From: an uncultured Lachnoclostridium sp.
GTDB taxonomy: Bacteria > Bacillota > Clostridia > Lachnospirales > Lachnospiraceae
Direction of reading: 5' to 3'
Assembly: GCA_944381625.1 (NCBI GenBank)
Contig: CALWLW010000002.1
Coordinates: 372,001 to 436,000, forward strand
Length of the DNA stretch: 64,000 nucleotides
In this document: positions 34,709-43,062 of the stretch, piece after piece
Numbering within the stretch: the first letter of the stretch is position 1
Layout: every line of letters begins with the position of its first letter
Translations under genes and position numbers: made by a program
The notes under the pieces: generated by a model
Seen by the model: the letters and a program-made list of their open reading frames with translations, nothing else
Database searches by the model: none
Told to the model about the DNA's origin: nothing

Positions 34709-37057
34709 ATGGCAGACAAAGCAGTCCGGATCTCAGTCCGGAACCTGGTGGAATTTCTGCTGCGAAGCGGCGATCTGGACAACCGGCGCGGGGGCCGGAG
34801 GGATGCGGAAGCCATGCAGGCCGGCAGCCGCCTGCACCGGAAGATCCAGGGCCGGATGGGCTCCGGCTATCAGCCGGAGGTAACGCTGAAAAAAGAAGTG
34901 AAGCTGGGCGGTATCCTGGTCAGCGTGGAGGGGCGCGCCGACGGGATCTGGCAGGAAGACGGGACTGTGACGGTGGACGAGATCAAGGGAACCTACCGGG
35001 ACGTGGCACGGATGGAGGAGGCTGTCCCGGTGCATCTGGCCCAGGCGAAATGCTACGCGCATATTTATGCGGAGCAGAAAGGGGTTCCGATCATTCGGGT
35101 GCGCATGGTTTATGCCAACCTGGATACGGAGGAACTCAGGTATTTTACAGAGGAATATGAGGCGGAGACGCTGGAACGGTGGTTCGGGGAACTGATGGCC
35201 GCCTATGAAAAATGGGTGGTCTTCGCCGCAGACTGGAAAGAACGCAGGACCGCGTCCCTGAAAGGGATGGAATTCCCCTATGCGTACCGGGAGGGACAGA
35301 AAGAACTGGCGGTCAGCGTCTATAAGTCTGTGCTCAGGAAGAAACGTCTCTTTATCCAGGCGCCCACCGGCGTGGGGAAGACCCTGTCGGTACTGTTCCC
35401 GTCGCTGAAAGCCATGGGTGAGGGATTATGCGATAAAATTTTCTACCTCACGGCCAGGACGATCACCAGAACCGTGGCGGCGGATGCGCTTAACATCCTG
35501 CGCCGGCAGGATATCCGGGTCAAATCTCTGATCCTGACGGCCAAGGAAAAGCTGTGCGTCTGTGAAGAAGCGGAATGCAACCCGGATCATTGTCCTTATG
35601 CAAAAGGCCATTTTGACCGGATTAACGACGCGGTCTATGAGCTCTGGTCCGGTGAGGAGGACGCGTATACCAGAGAGGTGATCCTGGCACACGCGCATAA
35701 ATGGCGGGTGTGTCCTTTTGAGTTGAGCCTGGATTTGTCCGACTGGGTGGACACGGTGATCTGCGACTATAACTATGTATTCGACCCTAATGTGTATCTG
35801 AAGCGGTTCTTTGGGGAAGGAACGAAGGGAGAGTATCTTTTTCTGGTGGACGAGGCGCACAATCTGGTGGAGCGGGGACGGGCCATGTACAGCGAATCCC
35901 TGTGCAAAGAGGATTTTCTGGAGATGAAGCGCCTGGTGAGAGGGAAGGACGGAGCGCTTACGAAGGCGCTGGAACGCTGCAACCGCCATCTGCTGGAATG
36001 GAAGCGGGAATGCGTGGACGGCTGGCAGCGGCTGCCCCAGGTGGGGGCTTTCTATCTGCAGCTGGTGCATCTGGTCTCGGAGATGGAGCGTTTCCTGGAA
36101 TATCCGGAGCATGAGGATGTGCGGGAGAGCCTGACGGATTTTTATTTTTCCCTGCGCCGTTTCCTGAATATCTGCGACCGCCTGGACGAGAATTATGAGA
36201 TCTATACCCGGCTGACGGAGGACGGGAGATTCTGGCTGAACCTGTACTGCGTGTGCCCTGCCGCGAACCTGCGCCTCTGTCTGGACCGGGGGATCAGCAC
36301 CGTATTCTTCTCCGCCACGCTGCTTCCGGTTAATTATTATAAAACACTGCTGACGGGTGAACCGGAGGACTACGCGGTCTATGCCCGGTCGCCTTTTCGC
36401 GCGGAGCGCCGTCTGCTGCTGGTGGGAACGGACGTGAGCAGCCGGTATACCAGAAGGGGCGAACAGGAATACCGGAGGATGGCGGAGTATGTGAAGCTTC
36501 TGGTGTCGGCCAAAAAGGGCAATTATCTGATCTTCTTTCCTTCCTACCGGATGCTGGACGCGGTGTATGATATTTGCCGGGACGGGGATTTCCTGTGCGT
36601 GCGCCAGGATACTTCCATGGATGAACAGGCCAGGGAGGATTTTCTGAAACTTTTTGAAGAAGAGCGTTCCCAGAGCATGGCGGCGTTCTGCGTTATGGGA
36701 GGGATTTTCTCGGAAGGGATCGACCTGCCCGACGACCGGCTGATCGGCGCGGCGGTCATAGGGACCGGACTGCCCCAGGTCTGTCTGGAGAGGGAGATTT
36801 TAAAAGAATATTTCGCGAAAAAAGAACTGGACGGGTTCGCCTATGCCTATCAGTATCCGGGTATGAACAAGGTACAGCAGGCGGCGGGCCGGGTGATCCG
36901 CACGGACGGCGACCGGGGTGTGATCCTGCTGTTGGACGACCGGTTCCAGAGCCCCGCATACAAAAAACTGTTCCCAAGAGAATGGGAACAGCATGCGTAC
37001 TGCCGTCTGGATACGGTGGAGCGGCAGTTAAAAGAATTCTGGTCCAGAAATGTTTGA
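34709..37057 (+). CDS. Cas4/RecB-like nuclease fused to XPD/DinG-type helicase
   Basis: 782-aa DNA helicase. N-terminal 210 residues look like a PD-(D/E)XK nuclease domain: GRADGIW, DEIKG (90-94) and the QAKCYAHIYA motif (112-121). The helicase follows: Walker A APTGVGKT (218-225), four cysteines C283, C285, C290 and C295 (plus C334) fitting an XPD-type iron-sulfur cluster, DEAH at 380-383, and C-terminal motifs GGIFSEGIDLP and QAAGRVIR. Such proteins unwind DNA 5' to 3' in repair. AAAGGAGG lies 12 bases before the ATG at 34709; earlier in-frame starts lack a site. Its 3' end is separated by 13 bp from the convergent LysR gene and overlaps a short tandem repeat. Confidence 0.85.
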   Translation: MADKAVRISVRNLVEFLLRSGDLDNRRGGRRDAEAMQAGSRLHRKIQGRMGSGYQPEVTLKKEVKLGGILVSVEGRADGIWQEDGTVTVDEIKGTYRDVARMEEAVPVHLAQAKCYAHIYAEQKGVPIIRVRMVYANLDTEELRYFTEEYEAETLERWFGELMAAYEKWVVFAADWKERRTASLKGMEFPYAYREGQKELAVSVYKSVLRKKRLFIQAPTGVGKTLSVLFPSLKAMGEGLCDKIFYLTARTITRTVAADALNILRRQDIRVKSLILTAKEKLCVCEEAECNPDHCPYAKGHFDRINDAVYELWSGEEDAYTREVILAHAHKWRVCPFELSLDLSDWVDTVICDYNYVFDPNVYLKRFFGEGTKGEYLFLVDEAHNLVERGRAMYSESLCKEDFLEMKRLVRGKDGALTKALERCNRHLLEWKRECVDGWQRLPQVGAFYLQLVHLVSEMERFLEYPEHEDVRESLTDFYFSLRRFLNICDRLDENYEIYTRLTEDGRFWLNLYCVCPAANLRLCLDRGISTVFFSATLLPVNYYKTLLTGEPEDYAVYARSPFRAERRLLLVGTDVSSRYTRRGEQEYRRMAEYVKLLVSAKKGNYLIFFPSYRMLDAVYDICRDGDFLCVRQDTSMDEQAREDFLKLFEEERSQSMAAFCVMGGIFSEGIDLPDDRLIGAAVIGTGLPQVCLEREILKEYFAKKELDGFAYAYQYPGMNKVQQAAGRVIRTDGDRGVILLLDDRFQSPAYKKLFPREWEQHAYCRLDTVERQLKEFWSRNV

Positions 37058-37092
37058 TAAACTGCCTGGTCTAGAAATATTTGATAAACTGT
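37039..37092. repeat. Two-copy 27-bp tandem repeat
   Basis: Bases 37039-37065 recur at 37066-37092 with three substitutions. The first copy holds the stop of the helicase gene and the second the stop of the convergent LysR gene. Confidence 0.75.
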
Positions 37093-37952
37093 CTGGCTGC
37101 GCTGCTGATGGGCATACGTTCGTTGTATACCAGGGCCAGCTGGCGGGCGGGCAGTTCTTCTTCCAGGTTCAGGCGGAACAGGTCGCTGCCGGGTCCCAGG
37201 GACAGGCAGTAGTCCGGAACGAAAGCGATGCCCAGCCCGATGTCCGCCAGATCCAGCAGAAGGTCATTGGAACTTAATTCGATCTCCGGCACCAGATCCA
37301 ACTGATGCTGCTGGAAGGCGGCGTGGAGAAATTCGCTGGTGGTGCTGTTGCGGTCCAGCATGAGGATGGGATAATCCAGAAGCTCCCGGAGGGAGAGAGT
37401 CCGATGTTCCAGCTCCTTATAAAATCTTCGGTTGGCGATGAAACAGTCGTGGAAATCCCGCAGGTATTCCACATGGCTTCCGTGCCCCAGCCGGGAGTTG
37501 GGATAGTTGGTGAAGATCAGATCCACGGCCCCGTTTTCCAGAAGATCCGCGCACTTGATGGAGGTCTGGTTGGTGACTTTGATGTGGACGCCGGGATATT
37601 CCCGGTGGAACCGGCTGAGAAAGGGCACCAGGAAATACCGGCAGATGGTGTCGCTGGCGCCGATGCGGATCTGGCCGCCGCCCAGGGTGCTGGTCTCCAT
37701 GATCTGTGCCTCGCCCCGGCGGATCAGGTTGACGGCCGGCTCGATGTGGCGCAGCAGGATCTCGCCCTCCGGGGTAAGCTGGACTTTTTTCGTGCTGCGG
37801 ATAAAAAGGGTCTGGTCCAGTTTCTTTTCCAGGACCTTGATGGACTGGCTGACCGCCGACTGGGAGATATAGAGCTTCTTGGAAGCGTCGGAAAAACTCA
37901 GGGAGACGGCCACATAGTAAAATACCTTGTACAGCTCATAATTGATGTCCAT
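37071..37952 (-). CDS. LysR-family transcriptional regulator
   Basis: 293-aa regulator. N-terminal winged HTH (LYKVFYYVAVSLSFSDAS, then LYISQSAVSQSIKVLEKKL, residues about 6-45) with the usual FIRSTKKVQLTPEGE, then an effector-binding domain (IRIGASDTICRYFLVPFLSRF from about 95). AGAGGTG lies eight bases upstream of the ATG at 37952; upstream readings have no ribosome-binding site. It diverges from the riboswitch-controlled ABC transporter, so it may regulate it or itself in the 441-bp spacer, but no T-N11-A site was pinned down. Confidence 0.9.
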   Translation of the reverse strand: MDINYELYKVFYYVAVSLSFSDASKKLYISQSAVSQSIKVLEKKLDQTLFIRSTKKVQLTPEGEILLRHIEPAVNLIRRGEAQIMETSTLGGGQIRIGASDTICRYFLVPFLSRFHREYPGVHIKVTNQTSIKCADLLENGAVDLIFTNYPNSRLGHGSHVEYLRDFHDCFIANRRFYKELEHRTLSLRELLDYPILMLDRNSTTSEFLHAAFQQHQLDLVPEIELSSNDLLLDLADIGLGIAFVPDYCLSLGPGSDLFRLNLEEELPARQLALVYNERMPISSAARQFIKYF

Positions 37953-38035
37953 TTTATCAGCACCTCTTATAAATGATAGATTGCCAATATAATAATCGAA
38001 ATAATCCCTTTTTTCAAGCTTTGTGCAGAAAAAAG

Positions 38036-38064
38036 TTGACAAGCGGGGAATCGGGTGGTACGAT
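38036..38064 (+). promoter_or_regulatory. Promoter of the lysine riboswitch/ABC operon
   Basis: Consensus TTGACA at 38036-38041, 17-bp spacer, TACGAT at 38059-38064, about 20 bases before the riboswitch. Confidence 0.75.
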
Positions 38065-38081
38065 ACTGGAAAATAGAATCG

Positions 38082-38250
38082 CCAAGATAGAGGCGCGGGC
38101 TTCAAGATTAGCTTCCGGCAAGGACAGGCATCCGCCGGCAGGGAAAGGGGAGACCGCCGAAGCAGGGCAAAGGTGCCTGATTTTGTACTGCTGGGCCGTC
38201 GGGAAATACCCGGCGGACTGTCACAAAAGTTTTGTGAAGCGCTATTGAAG
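38082..38250 (+). ncRNA. Lysine riboswitch (L-box)
   Basis: Matches the L-box pattern in order: AAGATAGAGGCGC at the 5' end, GCAGGGAAAGGGGAGACCGC and CGAAG in the core, CTGGGC, a P5 arm, GACTGTCACA and the closing GAAGCGCTATT that pairs back with the 5' strand. It is followed by an intrinsic terminator, so lysine binding should switch off the downstream transporter. Confidence 0.88.
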
Positions 38251-38272
38251 CTGATGGAATCCCTCCGGGGAT

Positions 38273-38323
38273 ATGCCGCAATTTGATGGATCGCTTGACA
38301 GAGCGATTCTTTTTTTGCGGCAT
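38273..38323 (+). terminator. Riboswitch expression-platform terminator
   Basis: 8-bp stem (38288-38295 with 38302-38309, one G-U) followed by seven T (38310-38316). An outer 9-bp pairing (ATGCCGCAA from 38273 with TTGCGGCAT to 38323) encloses it and could support an alternative fold. Confidence 0.8.
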
Positions 38324-38393
38324 AAGCCTTTCTCCGCTCGAGTGAGGTGGGAGGCTTTCGTCGTATCCAAGAATTTCACAGGAGGGAAAAAAG

Positions 38394-39329
38394 ATGAAAA
38401 AGTTTACTGCTTTATTTTTGACGCTTGCCCTGGCCGCATCCATGACGGCGTGCGGGTCTGCGGGCACGGAGAGCGCGCAGCCGGATACGTCCGCGGCAGA
38501 GGGTACAGAAGCGGCGGAGACGCCGGATGCTGAGGCGGCCGGCGAGGCCGGAGCCGGTGTGGACGACGGAGTCCTGACGGTAGGTATGGAATGTGCGTAT
38601 GCTCCCTACAACTGGACGCAGATGGATGATTCCAACGGAGCGGTTCCCATCTCCAACGTACCGGGATCTTATGCCAACGGTTACGATGTGATGATCGCAA
38701 AGCAGATCTGCGAGGCAAACGGCTGGGAACTGGAAGTGGTATCCAGCGCATGGGATTCCCTGGTGCCGGCGGTACAGTCCGGAACCATCGACGCGGCCAT
38801 CGCCGGACAGTCCATGACGGCGGACCGTATGGCCGAGGTGGATATGGCAGGCCCCTACTACTATGCGACGATCGTATGCGTGACCACGGCGGACAGCCCC
38901 TATGCGTCTGCAACGTCCATCGCGGATCTGGCCGGCGGAAAGTGCACGGCGCAGTCCGGAACCATCTGGTATGATTCCTGCCTGCCGCAGATCGAGGGCG
39001 CGGAGCTTCTGTCTCCTGCAGAGACAGCACCGTCCATGATCATGTCTCTGGAGACCGGTACGGTAGATTTTATCTGTACTGATATGCCGACGGCCATGGG
39101 CGCGCAGGCAAAGAATGACAACCTGGTGATCTTAAACTTCTCCGGTACGGACGGAGACTTCCAGTTCGCATCCGAAGAGGAGCGCGCGGAGAACGTGAAC
39201 ATCGGTATCTCCGTAAAGAAAGGCAATACGGAGCTTCTGGACGCCATGAACGCGGTTCTGGAGACCATGACGGAGGACGATTTCAATACCATCATGGATG
39301 AGGCGATTGCGGTACAGCCGGAAGTTTAA
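38394..39329 (+). CDS. Amino-acid ABC transporter substrate-binding lipoprotein (lysine)
   Basis: 311-aa extracellular solute receptor. Signal peptide with lipobox SMTAC, lipid attached at C20, then an Ala/Glu-rich linker to about residue 60. The mature domain is the type-2 periplasmic-binding fold of polar amino-acid receptors: LTVGMECAYAPYNW, GYDVMIAKQICEANGW and AAIAGQSMTADRMAEVDMAGPYYY (broken by linkers). AGGAGGG precedes the ATG. The lysine riboswitch in its leader makes lysine the likely ligand. It is followed by permease and ATPase genes, with a hairpin in between. Confidence 0.88.
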   Translation: MKKFTALFLTLALAASMTACGSAGTESAQPDTSAAEGTEAAETPDAEAAGEAGAGVDDGVLTVGMECAYAPYNWTQMDDSNGAVPISNVPGSYANGYDVMIAKQICEANGWELEVVSSAWDSLVPAVQSGTIDAAIAGQSMTADRMAEVDMAGPYYYATIVCVTTADSPYASATSIADLAGGKCTAQSGTIWYDSCLPQIEGAELLSPAETAPSMIMSLETGTVDFICTDMPTAMGAQAKNDNLVILNFSGTDGDFQFASEEERAENVNIGISVKKGNTELLDAMNAVLETMTEDDFNTIMDEAIAVQPEV

Positions 39330-39350
39330 AAATCGAACATTTTGCGTGAG

Positions 39351-39382
39351 AGTACAGGGGGCGCGGGCGCTCCCTGTACTTT
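39351..39382 (+). terminator. Intercistronic attenuating hairpin
   Basis: 12-bp stem (39351-39362 with 39369-39380) and three T, between receptor and permease genes. Such elements let the receptor be made in excess over the membrane subunits. Confidence 0.65.
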
Positions 39383-39409
39383 GGCGCTCAGAAGAGAAAG
39401 GAGTACAGC

Positions 39410-40291
39410 ATGGAGAAGCTGGTACAACTGGGCAGGGATATGGCCCTGCTCTGGAGCAACTATTGGCCCGCGTACCTGGGAGGCATCCTGAGTACGCTGA
39501 TCCTGGCGCTGGTCGCCACTGTGATCGGCTGTGTGATCGGGCTGATCTGCGGTATTCTGAATACGATCCCCTACAATGCATATACCCCGAAACCCAGGAG
39601 GTTCCTTCTGAAACTGATCCGGGTGATCATCCGGGTCTATGTGGAAGTTTTCCGCGGCACGCCCATGGTGCTGCAGGCAGTGTTCATTTATTACGGACTG
39701 CCTTATTTCAGCGGCAACAGCATGAGATTTGACAGCCTCTGGGCGGCGGCGATTCTGATCGTGTCCATCAATACCGGCGCGTACATGGCAGAGTCTGTGA
39801 GAGGAGGCATCATCTCCATCGACCCGGGCCAGACGGAGGGGGCGAAGGCCATCGGCATGACCCACGTGCAGACCATGACTTCGGTGATCCTTCCCCAGGC
39901 GCTTCGGAACATCATGCCCCAGATCGGCAACAACTTTATCATCAACGTGAAGGATACGTCCGTCATGTTTATCATTGGATTCACAGAATTCTTCGCGTTC
40001 CACCGGTACATCACCGGCGTCAACAACATGTATTTCCCGTCGGCGGCCATTGAGATGATCGGCTATCTCTGCATGACGCTGATCGCGTCCTTCATCCTGC
40101 GCTGGGTGGAGCGCCGTATGGACGGAGACGACAGCTACGAGCTGGTACAGGGAGATTCTCTGGTGATGGGAGAAGGCATGTACGCCCATCCCAACCGCGG
40201 TACGCCCTTTGACGAGTACAGCAAACAGAAGGGCACGCTGGAGAAAGCCTCTGACAAGGAACGCAGATTTTCGTCGAAAGGAGGGCGGTAA
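39410..40291 (+). CDS. Amino-acid ABC transporter permease
   Basis: 293-aa membrane subunit of the HisM/GlnP family. About five transmembrane segments ([20 protein letters not shown] near residue 25 onward), [17 protein letters not shown], and the ATPase-contact EAA loop [23 protein letters not shown]. The C-terminal 45 residues form a charged cytoplasmic tail longer than usual. AAAGGAG precedes the ATG. The lysine assignment follows from the operon riboswitch. A single permease gene implies a homodimer. Confidence 0.9.
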   Translation: MEKLVQLGRDMALLWSNYWPAYLGGILSTLILALVATVIGCVIGLICGILNTIPYNAYTPKPRRFLLKLIRVIIRVYVEVFRGTPMVLQAVFIYYGLPYFSGNSMRFDSLWAAAILIVSINTGAYMAESVRGGIISIDPGQTEGAKAIGMTHVQTMTSVILPQALRNIMPQIGNNFIINVKDTSVMFIIGFTEFFAFHRYITGVNNMYFPSAAIEMIGYLCMTLIASFILRWVERRMDGDDSYELVQGDSLVMGEGMYAHPNRGTPFDEYSKQKGTLEKASDKERRFSSKGGR

Positions 40292-40293
40292 AG

Positions 40294-41034
40294 ATGGGAA
40301 ATATGATCCTGCAGGTTCAGCATCTGTCCAAGAGCTTCGGAACGAATGAGGTGCTGAAGGATATCGATTTTACGGTGAACGCCGGGGATGTGACCAGTAT
40401 CATCGGCGCGTCCGGTTCGGGAAAATCCACGCTGCTGCGGTGCATCAACCTTCTGGAGACGCCCACCAGCGGCGAGGTTCTCTATCACGGTCAGAACGTG
40501 ACGGGACCCAAAGTGAACGCTGCGGAATACCGTTCCCATGTGGGCATGGTGTTCCAGTCCTTCAATCTGTTCAACAATATGACGGTGCTGGAAAACTGTA
40601 TGGTGGGACAGATGAAGGTCCTGAAGAAAAATAAGGACGACGCCAGGCAGCAGGCAATGCTGTATCTGGAAAAGGTGGGGATGGCTCCGTTCATCAACGC
40701 GAAGCCAAGACAGATCTCCGGCGGACAGAAACAGCGTGTGGCCATTGCCAGGGCGTTGGCCATGAACCCGGAGGTGCTGCTGTTTGACGAGCCGACTTCG
40801 GCGCTGGACCCGGAGATGGTGGGCGAGGTGCTGAACGTCATGCGGGATCTGGCCGGAGAGGGCATGACCATGCTGGTGGTGACCCATGAGATGGCCTTCG
40901 CCCGGGACGTTTCCAACCACGTGGTCTATATGAACGGCGGCGTGATCTGCGAGGAAGGCACGCCGGGAGAGATCTTCGGAAGTCCGAAACGCCAGGAGAC
41001 AAAAGATTTTCTGTCCCGGTTCCGGCAGAACTAA
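40294..41034 (+). CDS. Amino-acid ABC transporter ATP-binding protein
   Basis: 246-aa ATPase of the GlnQ/HisP family. Walker [10 protein letters not shown] (about 33-41), Q-loop [15 protein letters not shown], signature [15 protein letters not shown], Walker [15 protein letters not shown], and the switch H in VTHEM. AAGGAGGG precedes the start; a second ATG three codons on is possible. It ends the operon, followed by a 14-bp terminator. Confidence 0.93.
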   Translation: MGNMILQVQHLSKSFGTNEVLKDIDFTVNAGDVTSIIGASGSGKSTLLRCINLLETPTSGEVLYHGQNVTGPKVNAAEYRSHVGMVFQSFNLFNNMTVLENCMVGQMKVLKKNKDDARQQAMLYLEKVGMAPFINAKPRQISGGQKQRVAIARALAMNPEVLLFDEPTSALDPEMVGEVLNVMRDLAGEGMTMLVVTHEMAFARDVSNHVVYMNGGVICEEGTPGEIFGSPKRQETKDFLSRFRQN

Positions 41035-41081
41035 CCGCCGGAAGCGGATGAACAGATTTAATCATAATCAGATAAAAAGAG

Positions 41082-41116
41082 ACGGCATCCTGAGGAATAC
41101 CTTCGGGATGCCGTTT
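41082..41116 (+). terminator. Terminator of the ABC transporter operon
   Basis: 14-bp stem (41082-41095 with 41101-41114) with two G-U pairs, 5-base loop and TTT. It may serve the convergent DUF1294 gene too. Confidence 0.7.
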
Positions 41117-41159
41117 CGCGTATCATGTTTTATCATTGGCGGAGTCCGCCAGCCTGTCG

Positions 41160-41435
41160 TTACCGGAGCCATATCAGCCAGATGCCGGCAGCCGCCTGCA
41201 GGATCAGGATCAGGGGCATACCGATCACGAAATACCAGTGCCTGGTTTTGTGATGGAAAGTATACATGCCCAGGAGCGCTCCTGCAGAACCGCCCAGGAC
41301 GGCAGACAGGAAGAGCGTTTTCTCCGGAACCCGCCAGAGACCTTTCCTGGCACGGCGCTTGTCGGAGGCCATGAGGAAGAAGGCGGCCAGGTTGATGATG
41401 CAGAGGTACAGGATGAATATGGAAGGTATAGTAAT
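41160..41435 (-). CDS. DUF1294 small membrane protein
   Basis: About 91 aa, three to four hydrophobic segments. The family core is clear: FFLMASDKRRARKGLWRVPE, then GGSAGALLGMYTFHHKTRHWYF (parts). Function unknown. AAAAGGAG lies 10 bases before a TTG at 41433-41435, used here; an ATG at 41474 adds 13 residues but lacks a ribosome-binding site. It faces the ABC operon terminator. Confidence 0.75.
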   Translation of the reverse strand: MTIPSIFILYLCIINLAAFFLMASDKRRARKGLWRVPEKTLFLSAVLGGSAGALLGMYTFHHKTRHWYFVIGMPLILILQAAAGIWLIWLR

Positions 41436-41496
41436 CAATACAATGAATCTCCTTTTGCCGTTTTCTAAAATCATAACAGACTGCCGGAACCATGTA

Positions 41497-41527
41497 AATA
41501 AAAAAGAATCCTGTCTTGCAGGATTCT
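41497..41527 (-). terminator. Terminator of the XRE regulator gene
   Basis: 9-bp stem (41505-41513 with 41519-41527), 5-base loop; on the minus strand it is followed by six T and an AT-rich stretch. Confidence 0.8.
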
Positions 41528-41584
41528 CCGTCTTCTGTCCGGCGTTTTAACTCTGAATAATCACGAATCAATATAATTACTGGA

Positions 41585-41983
41585 TTATTTATTCTGGCTT
41601 CCCTTTTTTGTCTTATAAAGACGCTCGGAGATCGAGGGATCTAGGTTGCCCAGATCGTCTTCTGACAGTTCCACATTATTTTTCTTCAATAATTCTACCA
41701 AAAACTGGTTGGAGGCAAACGACCTTACAAGCCGGTAGATAATATTTTTTTCTTCATTACTCAAATCAGAAATATTTATGGACTCCTCCCGGTTTATTTC
41801 CAATATATAATCGGCGGACGTTTTAAACAGGTCGGCCAGCTCGATGATGTACTGGGTGGAGGGAATGCTGATGCCCATCTCCCAGGCGTTAACGGCTGAG
41901 CGGGATAATTGCAGTCTTTTTGCCAGGTCTGTCTGAGTGAGGCCATTTCTGATTCGCAGTTCCTTTATTCTCTCGCCAATCAT
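41585..41983 (-). CDS. XRE-family transcriptional regulator
   Basis: 132-aa DNA-binding protein. Helix-turn-helix at residues about 4-58 (IKELRIRNGLTQTDLAKRL, then SRSAVNAWEMGISIPSTQYI), followed by an acidic helical C-terminal region. AAAAAAGGAGTTCTAT precedes the ATG. It diverges from the sortase B/surface-protein pair; palindromes in the shared spacer are candidate operators, so it may control that pair and itself. Confidence 0.85.
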   Translation of the reverse strand: MIGERIKELRIRNGLTQTDLAKRLQLSRSAVNAWEMGISIPSTQYIIELADLFKTSADYILEINREESINISDLSNEEKNIIYRLVRSFASNQFLVELLKKNNVELSEDDLGNLDPSISERLYKTKKGSQNK

Positions 41984-42043
41984 ATAGAACTCCTTTTTTC
42001 TATACTATACAAATTCTCTATTGATTTTGCATTATCATGTGAG

Positions 42044-42118
42044 ATTGTATACTATCAATAATGATTATTTTAAATTGACAAAGTATGATAAAACTTATAT
42101 AATTTGATTTATCAAATT
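42044..42118. promoter_or_regulatory. Sortase promoter with palindromic candidate operators
   Basis: Full-consensus TTGACA (42075-42080), 17 bp, TATAAT (42098-42103) drives the sortase gene. An 18-bp palindrome, AATTTGAT-TT-ATCAAATT, spans 42101-42118 over the end of the -10 box and the start site. A weaker dyad ATTG..CAAT lies at 42044-42059. Both share TATCAA and could bind the XRE protein. Confidence 0.7.
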
Positions 42119-42134
42119 GTCGGCATGATGGAAC

Positions 42135-42992
42135 ATGAAAAAACAACGACTGGAATATTGGAAATCAAATAAAAAGAGAAAAAGTAACCTCGGAGGCATG
42201 GTTTTTTTCATAAGCGTACTGTTCTGCGCGCTTGCCTACATCAATTTTTATTATGCACAGCGGATAGAGGCGCAGATGCAGTATGAAGAAATGAAACCCG
42301 TGGAGACCCTGAAAGCGCGGAATGTGCAGGAAGTTCTGCCGGAAGCCGGGTCGGAAGAGGCGGCCATGGAAGAGGCACGCCAGGCAGAAGACAACCTGAT
42401 TCCGAGAAGGGAAAATATGGTGGATTTTGAGGCTCTTGGCGGAATCAACGAGGATATCTATGCCTGGCTCCAGATACCGGGAACCATGGTGGATTATCCG
42501 GTTCTGCAGCATCCTTCGGACGACGCCTATTATCTGAACCATACGGCGGAACACACGGCCGGACTGCCGGGGAGCATTTATTCGGAGTCTGTGCATCCGA
42601 AGGATTTTTCCGCTGTGAATACGGTGCTTTACGGTCATAACATGAAAAACGGGACCATGTTCGGAAGCCTGCATGAGTATGAGGAGCAGGAGTTTTTCGA
42701 CGAAAACCCGTACATTTATATTTTCTGCCCGGATCGGACGTTTGTTTATGAGATTTTCGCGGCCTCAAAATTTTCCGACGCGTATCTTCCGGATTACTGT
42801 GATTGCGAGCAGGAGGATGGATTTGATGCCTATATCAGAGCAATAAAAGAGGGAGCGTATTGCTGGAATGACGAGGTGGAGGTTCCTTTTGGAAGCCGGG
42901 TCCTGACGTTGTCCACCTGCGTGGCAGGTGAGGGAGAGAGCAGGTTCCTGGTCACGGCGGTGCTGGCGGACGAATATGAAAAGGAGCCCTGA
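42135..42992 (+). CDS. srtB: Class B sortase
   Basis: 285-aa transpeptidase that links sorting-signal proteins to the cell wall. Type II membrane anchor at about residues 20-40 after a basic N-terminus. Catalytic residues are H168 (LYGHNM), C262 (LTLSTC) and R270 (ESRF). The spacing and the insertions between them fit class B. It starts 32 bases after a consensus promoter without a strong AGGAGG (GATGG and GAAC only). The next gene encodes an exported protein with a sorting-type C-terminus, its likely substrate. Confidence 0.9.
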   Translation: MKKQRLEYWKSNKKRKSNLGGMVFFISVLFCALAYINFYYAQRIEAQMQYEEMKPVETLKARNVQEVLPEAGSEEAAMEEARQAEDNLIPRRENMVDFEALGGINEDIYAWLQIPGTMVDYPVLQHPSDDAYYLNHTAEHTAGLPGSIYSESVHPKDFSAVNTVLYGHNMKNGTMFGSLHEYEEQEFFDENPYIYIFCPDRTFVYEIFAASKFSDAYLPDYCDCEQEDGFDAYIRAIKEGAYCWNDEVEVPFGSRVLTLSTCVAGEGESRFLVTAVLADEYEKEP

Positions 42993-43062
42993 GCCGGGGG
43001 AAGGAGATATTGACGCGCGGCGGCGCGCTGATATAAATACATAGAAAGAAGAGGGAATGACA

